This document shows, piece after piece, positions 6,697 to 13,926 of a stretch of 63,439 bases of DNA. Position numbers and translations under genes: made by a program. The stretch comes from a virus. Position 1 is the first letter of the stretch. Every line of letters starts with the position of its first letter. Location: positions 1 through 63,439 of IMG/VR virus record IMGVR_UViG_3300044825_001916, one strand, 5' to 3'. Under the pieces are notes generated by a model, which made no database searches, was not told the origin of the DNA, and worked only from the letters and a program-made list of their open reading frames with translations.

Positions 6697-9276
6697 TCAC
6701 GGGGACGGGTTGATGCCGGTGCCCGTCGAGAGGCCCGAGCGATTGCCGGCGAGGATCTCGGCGCTGGAGATGCGCAGAGCGGTGTCGTTGTCCTGGGTGT
6801 TGATAGCCTGGCGCGCAGCCAGCTCGGCCATCTTGCGCTTGTCCTCCGCAGCCTGGCGCTCGGCCTGGAGCTGGATGTCGACGTTCGCGCGCATCTGCTC
6901 GACGGCGATGTCGGTCTGCTGCTCCATGGCGCGCTCCTGCATCTTGATCTGGTCAAGCTGCGCGTCGCGCTGGCTTTCGGCCTGCTGGATGGCCAGCTTC
7001 TGCTGGTCGAGCTGAGCGCGCTGGGCGTCGGCCTGGGCGCGCTGCTGCAGGGCCTGCATCTGAACCTGCCCGGGGTCGGTCGGCTTCGGCTGCATGGACT
7101 GCACGTACTGGATCGCCTGCTGCAGGATGGGCGGCAGCTGAGCCAGGGCCTGACCGCCGGCCGCGACGACGTCGTCCGACGCCACCGCCAGGAGCCGGTC
7201 GAAGTTCTGGTTTACCTCGGGATCCTTCGGATCCATGAGCTGCGCGATGTCCATGCCCGCAGCCTCGCTCGTCAGGCTGAACACGGCGTTCACGTACCAG
7301 AGCGCGATGTGGTCGCGCAGGTGCGTGATCATGGACGGCACGAAGGTCGGCGAGATGGCCGGGTTCTGGCCGAACACGGGGCTCATCAGGAAGTCCAGGT
7401 GGACCTTGATGTGGGCCGCGTGATCCTGGTCGGGGAAGGCGACGATCGGGCGCGACATGGTCGCGGCGACGTTCTCGTTCACCGGGTTCATGCGCTCGGG
7501 CTCCGGCTTCGGCAGCAGGAGGCGCTTCGCCGCGTCCGGGATCTTGCTCTGCTCGAGGATCATCTCCTCGACCTTGCGCAGGTCGTACAGCTGCGGCATC
7601 GCCGCGGCCCGCTGCGCGATGAGCGCGACCTGGGCGTGGCGCTGCACGTCGGAGAAGATGTTCGGGTCGGAGACCGGGACGACGTCAAGCGGGCCCTCGA
7701 AATCGGAGCGCCGGACCATGATCTCGCCGGTGTCGTCGTAGACCTCGCTCTCCTCAAGGTAGGTGCAGTTGATCCGGTGCAGGATCCGCAGCGCCCGGCC
7801 CATCGCGGCGTGCAGGCGCGCGTGGATGGAGGAGAAGACGGTCATGCCCTGCTCGATGAGCGCGAGCGTGGTGCCGACCGGCTGGTTCTGGTTCACTTCG
7901 CCCAGCTTGTCGAAGCTGGTGCGGACGACGTTCTTGCCTGCGTCCACCATGAAGCCCAGCAGCTGGAACAGCACCGGGCTCGGCTGGTTGTACGGCAGAG
8001 GCATGATGGCCTTGCGGATGTCGTCGACGTTCAGCGGCGCCTCGATCTCGTTGATCGAAGCCGGGTCGATCGACATCGACTGGCCGCCCTTGCCGGCGGA
8101 GCGCATCCGCAGGAGGGTCTGCGAGTTGCTGATGTGGGCGCTGTCGAGCAGGGCGCGGAGGGCGCCGGTGGACGCGCCCGAGAGGCCGCCGATCATGTGC
8201 GGAAGGCCAATCGGGTACGCGCCGCGCCAGGGGATGAAGGGCCACTCAACGAACCAGTGCAGCTCCTCGCGGCGCTCGTCCTCGGGATCCCAGTTGCGGT
8301 AGATCGAGAGGACCGCGCGCGTGTGCTTGTCGATCGTCACGACGTAGGGGGACGGAGGCTCGTCCTCGTCCTCGTTCTCGATCTCGGCGTGGCAGTAGAT
8401 CTCGAAGATCGTGCGCAGGCCGTCGTCGTTGTAGGCGTCCTGGTCGCGGCCCTCGATCTTGTCGTTGGCCTTGGCCGGACCCGTCTGGTCGATCTGGGTC
8501 TCCGGCATCAGGTCGACGTCGCGGTACATTCCCGAGCGGACGCGTCGGCTATACTCCAGCTCCGTCAGGTACTGGACGTGCGTCCGGCGCTCAGCCGTCT
8601 CGAACGAGGTGGCGGCGAACGGCAGGTACATATCGTCGATCGGCACGAACATGGCGCGCGGGCGCTTCAGGCGCGCGTCCCAGTACAGCTTCAGGTACTG
8701 GGCGCCGCCGAGCGGAACCTGCGTGATGGTCTGCTCCAGCTCGGGCCGGAACTCCGTCATCTGCTCGGTCAGCTGCCAGTTCATGTAGCGCTTCTTGCGC
8801 TCAGCCTTGTCGAGCTTCTTCTGCGTGACCTCGCCCGGGATCTTGGTCTTCACCGGGCCGTCGGGCGGCAGCAGCTCCTTCAGCGCGCGGGCGGCGAAGT
8901 CGACGGCTGCCTCGGTCAGGAGCGGGTGGACAACACGGGACGCGCCCTCGAACTGGGCACCGCCAGGCGCATCGTCACCGAGCCCGGTGCGGCGCAGGCC
9001 TTCCTCATACTGCTCGTCGCGCTTCTTGCGCGCTTCTTTGTCGCGGGTGACTTTGTCGTACAGCTCGGTCGCGACCGTCGACAGCACGCTGTCGGGCAGC
9101 GCCTCCGCCAGGTTGGCGAAGTGGTCGGGGTTGTCCTCGACCTGATCTTCGTCATCGAGGCGCACGATCGCGCCGCCGTCGTCGGTGTCCTCGACGCTGT
9201 CGTCGACGTCGAGCGGCATGAGCTGCCCGTCGCCGTTGTCGTCATCGTCGGGGAGGTCGAGGTCGTCGGGCGTCAT
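6697..9276 (-). CDS. Portal protein
   Basis: An 859-residue protein, the expected size for a podovirus-type portal. The N-terminus is acidic and disordered (DDLDLPDDDDNGDG). The core shows portal features: RRTGLGDDAPGGAQFEGASR, PLLTEAAVDFAARALKELLP, PWRGAYPIGLPHMIGG, SMSIDPASINEIEAPLNVDD and LGEVNQNQPVGTTLALIEQG. The C-terminal ~200 residues are a Gln/Ala-rich helical barrel (QAESQRDAQLDQIKMQERAM), as in the long barrels of P22-like portals. It forms the twelvefold DNA channel at one capsid vertex. A C-terminal partial copy lies at 62492-63439. Confidence 0.85.
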   Translation of the reverse strand: MTPDDLDLPDDDDNGDGQLMPLDVDDSVEDTDDGGAIVRLDDEDQVEDNPDHFANLAEALPDSVLSTVATELYDKVTRDKEARKKRDEQYEEGLRRTGLGDDAPGGAQFEGASRVVHPLLTEAAVDFAARALKELLPPDGPVKTKIPGEVTQKKLDKAERKKRYMNWQLTEQMTEFRPELEQTITQVPLGGAQYLKLYWDARLKRPRAMFVPIDDMYLPFAATSFETAERRTHVQYLTELEYSRRVRSGMYRDVDLMPETQIDQTGPAKANDKIEGRDQDAYNDDGLRTIFEIYCHAEIENEDEDEPPSPYVVTIDKHTRAVLSIYRNWDPEDERREELHWFVEWPFIPWRGAYPIGLPHMIGGLSGASTGALRALLDSAHISNSQTLLRMRSAGKGGQSMSIDPASINEIEAPLNVDDIRKAIMPLPYNQPSPVLFQLLGFMVDAGKNVVRTSFDKLGEVNQNQPVGTTLALIEQGMTVFSSIHARLHAAMGRALRILHRINCTYLEESEVYDDTGEIMVRRSDFEGPLDVVPVSDPNIFSDVQRHAQVALIAQRAAAMPQLYDLRKVEEMILEQSKIPDAAKRLLLPKPEPERMNPVNENVAATMSRPIVAFPDQDHAAHIKVHLDFLMSPVFGQNPAISPTFVPSMITHLRDHIALWYVNAVFSLTSEAAGMDIAQLMDPKDPEVNQNFDRLLAVASDDVVAAGGQALAQLPPILQQAIQYVQSMQPKPTDPGQVQMQALQQRAQADAQRAQLDQQKLAIQQAESQRDAQLDQIKMQERAMEQQTDIAVEQMRANVDIQLQAERQAAEDKRKMAELAARQAINTQDNDTALRISSAEILAGNRSGLSTGTGINPSP

Positions 9277-9313
9277 CGGATCTCGTTACGATCTGGAAGG
9301 GGGAGCGAGGCGG

Positions 9314-10270
9314 TCACCGCAACAGCTCGTCGAAGTGAGGCACCAGCATCTCAAACTCTGGAGCGCCAGGGACAGGATACGCTGCCTCGCGGAGATCGAA
9401 CACCTCGCTGATGCGCGGCTTGCGGGCGCCCGTGCCGACGATGCTGTCGTAACCGTACTTCCTCGCCCGGTTGCCGATGACGTGCTCTTGCAGAGCATAG
9501 CGCATGCGATTGCCGACGCGGCTGTTGTTCACCAGCTCGGTCGCCAGAGCTGGGTTGCCGCCCCAGAGGTCCAGGAAGTCTTCGACGTTGCGGTAATAGT
9601 CGCGGCCGGCAAGAGGCGCGTTCGCGGCGTATCGGCTGTCGGACAGCATCTGCAGTAGCGTCGCCTCGTTGGTCAGCTCGCGGAACGCGCGCTCGGGCAC
9701 CGAGCCGCCCGTGTTGCCGGGAACGGCCAAAGGCGCGCGCAGGAGCGTCTCGCCTCGCACCATCTCGGAGCCGCCGTAACCGGCGGTGTTCGGCGCCCGG
9801 TAGGTGCCGACGCTGCGGGTGGGGAGCGTGGCCGGCAGGTAGAAGACGCCCTCGCGGATGGCCTCGGCCCCGGCCTGCTCGGGCTTCTGGTAACGCAGCA
9901 GCTCCAGCTGGAGGCCGTCGTCGGTGATCCGTGCGCCAGGCGTGTTCTCCACCGCCTGCAGGAAGCGGGCGTCCTGCGGCAAGCGCGTGGTCATCTGGAT
10001 GGCGCGCGCGGTGGCGGGGGAGACGATGCCGCCGAAGCCCTCGCCGAAGCCGCGGGCGATCGTGACGCCGGCGCTGGCGGGGCGCTCGCCGCGGATCTGG
10101 GCCTCGATGTCGCGCAGCTCGTCGCGCAGGGTGCGGCGCGCCGGGCGATCGGCGTCAGAAGCGCGCCCACCAGAGGCGAGCGCGAGCGGAGACCTGCGCA
10201 CAGGCATCGGCGCGGAGGCTGCCGCCCTGGCGAGGGCACCGCGGGTGGCGGTGTGGCGAGGCGTGTGCAT
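9314..10270 (-). CDS. Virion-associated protein, possible ADP-ribosyltransferase-like C-terminus
   Basis: A 318-residue protein. Residues 1-75 are Ala/Arg-rich and probably disordered. The middle has VSPATARAIQMTTRLPQDARF and REGVFYLPATLPTRSV. The last ~90 residues (YRNVEDFLDLWGGNPALATE, ARKYGYDSIVGTGARKPRISE, VFDLREAAYP) resemble the ends of phage ART-type domains, where GYDSIV...EVFD often closes the fold. Its start overlaps the stop of the large enzyme gene upstream (TGATG), so the two are probably made together. The enzymatic assignment is tentative. Confidence 0.45.
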   Translation of the reverse strand: MHTPRHTATRGALARAAASAPMPVRRSPLALASGGRASDADRPARRTLRDELRDIEAQIRGERPASAGVTIARGFGEGFGGIVSPATARAIQMTTRLPQDARFLQAVENTPGARITDDGLQLELLRYQKPEQAGAEAIREGVFYLPATLPTRSVGTYRAPNTAGYGGSEMVRGETLLRAPLAVPGNTGGSVPERAFRELTNEATLLQMLSDSRYAANAPLAGRDYYRNVEDFLDLWGGNPALATELVNNSRVGNRMRYALQEHVIGNRARKYGYDSIVGTGARKPRISEVFDLREAAYPVPGAPEFEMLVPHFDELLR

Positions 10271-13200
10271 CAGAACTCTCGCCGGTAGCCGAGGCGGAGA
10301 CCGCGCGACGGAGCCGGGCGGTCCATCAGCTCGATCGGATCCGCGCCCGGGAGCGTGTCGGGATCGCCCATCATGCGGTCATGGTAGTCGAGCGAGAGGC
10401 GCCCGCCGCTCGGGGTCGTGTAGCCGACGCCGGCGCCGGTCATGCGGCTCTGGTTGCTGCGAAAGCCGCGCCCGCTGGCGGACACGCCCTGCTGTCCGGC
10501 GGAGAAGTCGAGCGCGGCACCATCACGGCCGACCGGGACAGCGGCGCGCGCGTTGACGCCGCCGGCAACTACCCTGCCGCCGCGGATCGGGGTGAAGACC
10601 CCACCGCCGGAGGTCTCGAGGTCCGCCTCGCGGATCAGGTCCAGGAAGCGCTGCGCCTCGTAGCTCAGCTCGGGCGATACCTGGCCGCCCTCGGCGAAGC
10701 CTGGTGTGTAGAAGCTGCGCTCGGCCCCGAAGCCGTAGCGGGTCGGGTCGCCGGAGAGGGGGGAGAAGCCGCGCGTGCCGGGGGCCGGCGCGGGCTGCGG
10801 AACCGGGGTCGGGGCCGACGTAGTCTGCACCGGATCCGGGAGCAGGTTGAAGCCGACACCAGGCGGGTTCGGGTCGCTCTCGCCACCGCCGCTGTCGGGG
10901 TTAGAGGCGGGGCCCTCGCCGGGCGTGTAGCTGACAATGCTCGGCGCAACGCCCAGAGCGTTGCCGAGCTGAGATCCGAGGTAGCCCGCAGCTAGGCCGA
11001 GGCCCGGAAGGCCAGTGGCGATGCCGGCGGCGAGACCAGCAAGCCCAGCCCCGAGGCCCACGGGATTGATTGAGGCGGCCTGGCTCTGCAGCCCGAGATT
11101 ATCCGTCAAAGTGCCGATTTGAACGCCCGGCGGCGAAAGGGCGCTCTGCAGGCCAAAGCCGATCGCCTGGTTCAGGCCGATGTCGCCTCGACCATAGGCG
11201 CCGAGCGCCTCGGCCAGGCTTGGAGCGTTGGCGAACCCGGTCGGGTTCACGCCGCCGGTGTCGGCGATGCCCACGCCGAGGCCGGCCTGCTGAGCGGCGG
11301 TGGCCGTCGACATATTCGCCGCCTGAGACGTGCCTTCGGGATCCGCCGAGGACATCCCGGCAGACGCATTGGGTCCAGGGCCGCCCTGATTGCCGTAGCC
11401 GGAACTCTCGGGGCCGAAGCCGGCGCCAATGGCGTCGCTGACGGCCGCGGCGGCATCGGGACCAGCGCCAGGGCCTTCGCCGGGGCCACTGTCCTCGCTA
11501 CTGCCGCCACCCTCTTCGCCGCCACCACCGCTGTCGCCGCCGCCGCCGTCGGATCCATCTCCGCCGCCGCCATCGCCACCGCCGCCGTCGTCGAACTCAA
11601 GGAAGCCGGTGTACGGGTTCGTGGTGCCGGATCCGCCCATGGCGGCCAGCATCAGCGCCTCGCGGGGCGTGATGTGCGCGACGAGGGTGTCGTTGCCGCG
11701 GCCCATGGCGCCCAGCATCCTGGCCAGGCCACCCTGCGCCATCATAGCGGGCTCCTGCTCCGGCATCGCGGTGGCGTACCGGCGCTGGCCCTGCTGGACC
11801 ATCTGCAGGTGGCGCTCGATCGGGCTGGGCTGACCGGCGCCCGAGCCCTGCATCTCAAGGCCCGCGATCACGTCGCGCATCACGCTCGGATCATCGGCGC
11901 GGCGCTGACGTGCGGCCGGCACCGGCGGGGCAGGCGGGGGCGGGAACGGGATCGGCATGGGCGCCTGAGCGGCCGGAGCAGCGGTCTGCTGCTGGGGCGG
12001 CGGGACGGCGCCGATGCGGGGGATGGGGGGCGGCTCGGCTGGAGCCGCGGCCTGGGGCGGCTGAGCTGGCACGCCGCGGAAGTGGTCGAGCACGCGGCCA
12101 GCGAACTCGGGGCCGGTCATGTTCTCGTTGCCGGCGTTCCAGAGAACGGCGTTCCGGCCCACGATGTCAACGGCCGGGCGGTTGCCCTGCAGCAGGCTGA
12201 CGGCGCCCGTCGCGCCCTGCTGATGCGCGAGGTAGAGCGTCGGGGCGTCGACCTCGAAGCCGCGCCGACGCAGGGCGCGCGCGTTGTCGGCCGCCAGGCG
12301 GGCCGCGGCCTCGGCGGAGGCGACCTCGTCGTAGGGATCGCGCAGGCCCATGGCCGTGGCCGTGCGGGGGATGAACTGGAAGGGGCCGGCGGCGCGCGAG
12401 TTGCGGTTGAACAGGCGCGTGCCGTCGCTGCTCTCAATCGCGCGGACGCGAGCGAGGTAGCCCTCCGGCAGGTCGTACTGCTGCTCGAGGCGCGTGTAGA
12501 GCGCGGCGCGCTCCTCCGCCGTCGGGGCGGGGCGGCGGGGGCCGCCGCGAGCTTGGCCGCCAGCTGCAAGGCGCTGGGGCTGGGCGATGCCCTCGAGCGA
12601 GCGCTCGGTGGCGGTGATGCCTTCGTCGCCGGCGTAGTTCGGGTTTGCCTCGTTCGGGTCGACTTGGCCGCCCATGGCGAAGCGGGGCATGTCGTCCTCG
12701 ATGCCCTGCTCGGCGGCGAGCGCGGCGGCCTCGGGGTAGCTGACGCCGAGCGCGGCTGCCAGACCGGCGATGCCGTACTTGCGGACGATGCGGATGAGGC
12801 GCTCGTCGAAGATGACGTAGTTGCGGGTGTTCAGCTTGTCCGCATGGGCGATCGCCTCGGCCTCGTTCGCGAACTCCGCGATCGGGCGTTGCGCGGCGGC
12901 GCCTTGGTAGACCCCCCAGCTCACGCGACCGTCGGGCTGGACGATGGGCGAGACGTCGACGTTGCGAGCGCCTCGGCTGCCGGCGTCGAGGTAGCGGATG
13001 CCGGGGATGCCGGCCTCGCGGAGGGCGCGAGACGCGCTTTCCCTGCTGCCGAGGATGCCCTCGGCCGCTTCGTAAAACTCTCCGCCAGTCGCGCTTGCGG
13101 GCACTGCGCTTTCGATGCGGCCGTACTGGCGCATGCCGGGCAGCAGTTCGCTGATGTCCTGCCTGAAAACGGGCGCATCCCAGTCGAGCAGGTCGGCGGG

Positions 13201-13872
13201 CTGAACGCCCAGCTCGACTTCGTACATGCGGCCCGGGGCCAGCGCCCGAAGCCGGGCGTCGAGGTCGCCGTAGACGCGCACGAGGTCGTCGGGCGTGGCG
13301 CGCCCTTGCTCGTATGGCCCCTGACCGCGCACGAGGCGGTCGATCATCCGCATCGCCTGCGGGTCGTCCGCGACGCGGCGCGTAGCCGGGTCGGCGAGGC
13401 GCGGCATTTCGGCGAAGGCGCGGAAGCGCTCGGCGACCTCCTCCGGCGAGCGAAGGTAACCCATGTTCGTGTTCACGAAGCGGTTCACGTCGCCAGTCGC
13501 GTCGGCGGACAGCTGGTCGCGATAGGTGCGGGCGGTCGCTTCAGCCTCGCCGAAGTAGCCGCCCGAGCCATAGGCTTGGTTACCTTCGCCCGTGCCCATC
13601 TTGTCGAGCCGGAAGCGGCCGAGCGGGAAGTCCTCAAGCACGGCCGCGCCCTCTGGTACGTCGGGCAGGCGATCGGGCGCGCCAACGAGGTACTCGGTCT
13701 GGCCGCTAGGGCGCCGGATCAAACGCTCGGCGGCGAAGTCGTGCGGGCTGCCGTGGTAGGCGCGAACGCCGGTCGAGGCCTCGGGGGCGGCGCGCTCGGC
13801 GGAGCCAGTGACGGCGCGAGCCAACGCGCCGACAGCTTTCGCGCGGCTCACGCCGTCACCGCCCCGTCGCAC
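10270..13872 (-). CDS. Multidomain virion protein: ADP-ribosyltransferase-like plus lytic transglycosylase
   Basis: A 1200-residue protein, probably packaged and ejected. Residues about 35-380 look like the phage ART/polyvalent-type domain: VRAYHGSPHDFAAE, FRLDKMGTGEGNQAYGSGGY, YEVELGVQPADLLDWDAP, AGIPGIRYLDAGSRG and NYVIFDERLIRIVRKYG. Residues about 470-590 form a soluble lytic transglycosylase domain with the catalytic-Glu segment YLARVRAIESSDG and RAAGPFQFIPRTATAMG. A Pro/Ala linker, an HITPREA...TTNPYTGFLEF module, a long Gly/Asp-rich stretch and a hydrophobic Gly/Ala segment follow. Four GG(Q/L)(V/A) peptides are present. The GTG at 13872 is uncertain; another GTG lies seven codons in. 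Confidence 0.7.
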   Translation of the reverse strand: MRRGGDGVSRAKAVGALARAVTGSAERAAPEASTGVRAYHGSPHDFAAERLIRRPSGQTEYLVGAPDRLPDVPEGAAVLEDFPLGRFRLDKMGTGEGNQAYGSGGYFGEAEATARTYRDQLSADATGDVNRFVNTNMGYLRSPEEVAERFRAFAEMPRLADPATRRVADDPQAMRMIDRLVRGQGPYEQGRATPDDLVRVYGDLDARLRALAPGRMYEVELGVQPADLLDWDAPVFRQDISELLPGMRQYGRIESAVPASATGGEFYEAAEGILGSRESASRALREAGIPGIRYLDAGSRGARNVDVSPIVQPDGRVSWGVYQGAAAQRPIAEFANEAEAIAHADKLNTRNYVIFDERLIRIVRKYGIAGLAAALGVSYPEAAALAAEQGIEDDMPRFAMGGQVDPNEANPNYAGDEGITATERSLEGIAQPQRLAAGGQARGGPRRPAPTAEERAALYTRLEQQYDLPEGYLARVRAIESSDGTRLFNRNSRAAGPFQFIPRTATAMGLRDPYDEVASAEAAARLAADNARALRRRGFEVDAPTLYLAHQQGATGAVSLLQGNRPAVDIVGRNAVLWNAGNENMTGPEFAGRVLDHFRGVPAQPPQAAAPAEPPPIPRIGAVPPPQQQTAAPAAQAPMPIPFPPPPAPPVPAARQRRADDPSVMRDVIAGLEMQGSGAGQPSPIERHLQMVQQGQRRYATAMPEQEPAMMAQGGLARMLGAMGRGNDTLVAHITPREALMLAAMGGSGTTNPYTGFLEFDDGGGGDGGGGDGSDGGGGDSGGGGEEGGGSSEDSGPGEGPGAGPDAAAAVSDAIGAGFGPESSGYGNQGGPGPNASAGMSSADPEGTSQAANMSTATAAQQAGLGVGIADTGGVNPTGFANAPSLAEALGAYGRGDIGLNQAIGFGLQSALSPPGVQIGTLTDNLGLQSQAASINPVGLGAGLAGLAAGIATGLPGLGLAAGYLGSQLGNALGVAPSIVSYTPGEGPASNPDSGGGESDPNPPGVGFNLLPDPVQTTSAPTPVPQPAPAPGTRGFSPLSGDPTRYGFGAERSFYTPGFAEGGQVSPELSYEAQRFLDLIREADLETSGGGVFTPIRGGRVVAGGVNARAAVPVGRDGAALDFSAGQQGVSASGRGFRSNQSRMTGAGVGYTTPSGGRLSLDYHDRMMGDPDTLPGADPIELMDRPAPSRGLRLGYRREF

Positions 13873-13926
13873 GGCCGCGTGGAGGCGATCCGGCCGGCGC
13901 CAGTCAGAGAAGTCGCTGCTCTCGGG

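Larger units (their letters stand above)
2890..7644. repeat. Terminal direct repeat, left copy
   Basis: Recurs at 58685-63439, 55,795 bp away. By eye there are three substitutions in the first ~150 bases and none that I noticed afterwards. The second copy runs to the last base of the window inside the portal gene, as expected when an assembly of a circular or circularly permuted genome reads past its start. Confidence 0.9.

Noticed and set aside
2890-7644. True tandem duplication of the head genes within one genome
   Set aside because: The second copy ends exactly at the window edge and the block order on both sides fits a single circle, so wrap-around is simpler. Long reads could overturn this.
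11430-11620. Repetitive GC-rich tract, possible tandem repeat or CRISPR
   Set aside because: It codes for the Gly/Asp-rich linker of the virion enzyme; there are no regular repeats with unique spacers. I saw no CRISPR array in the window.
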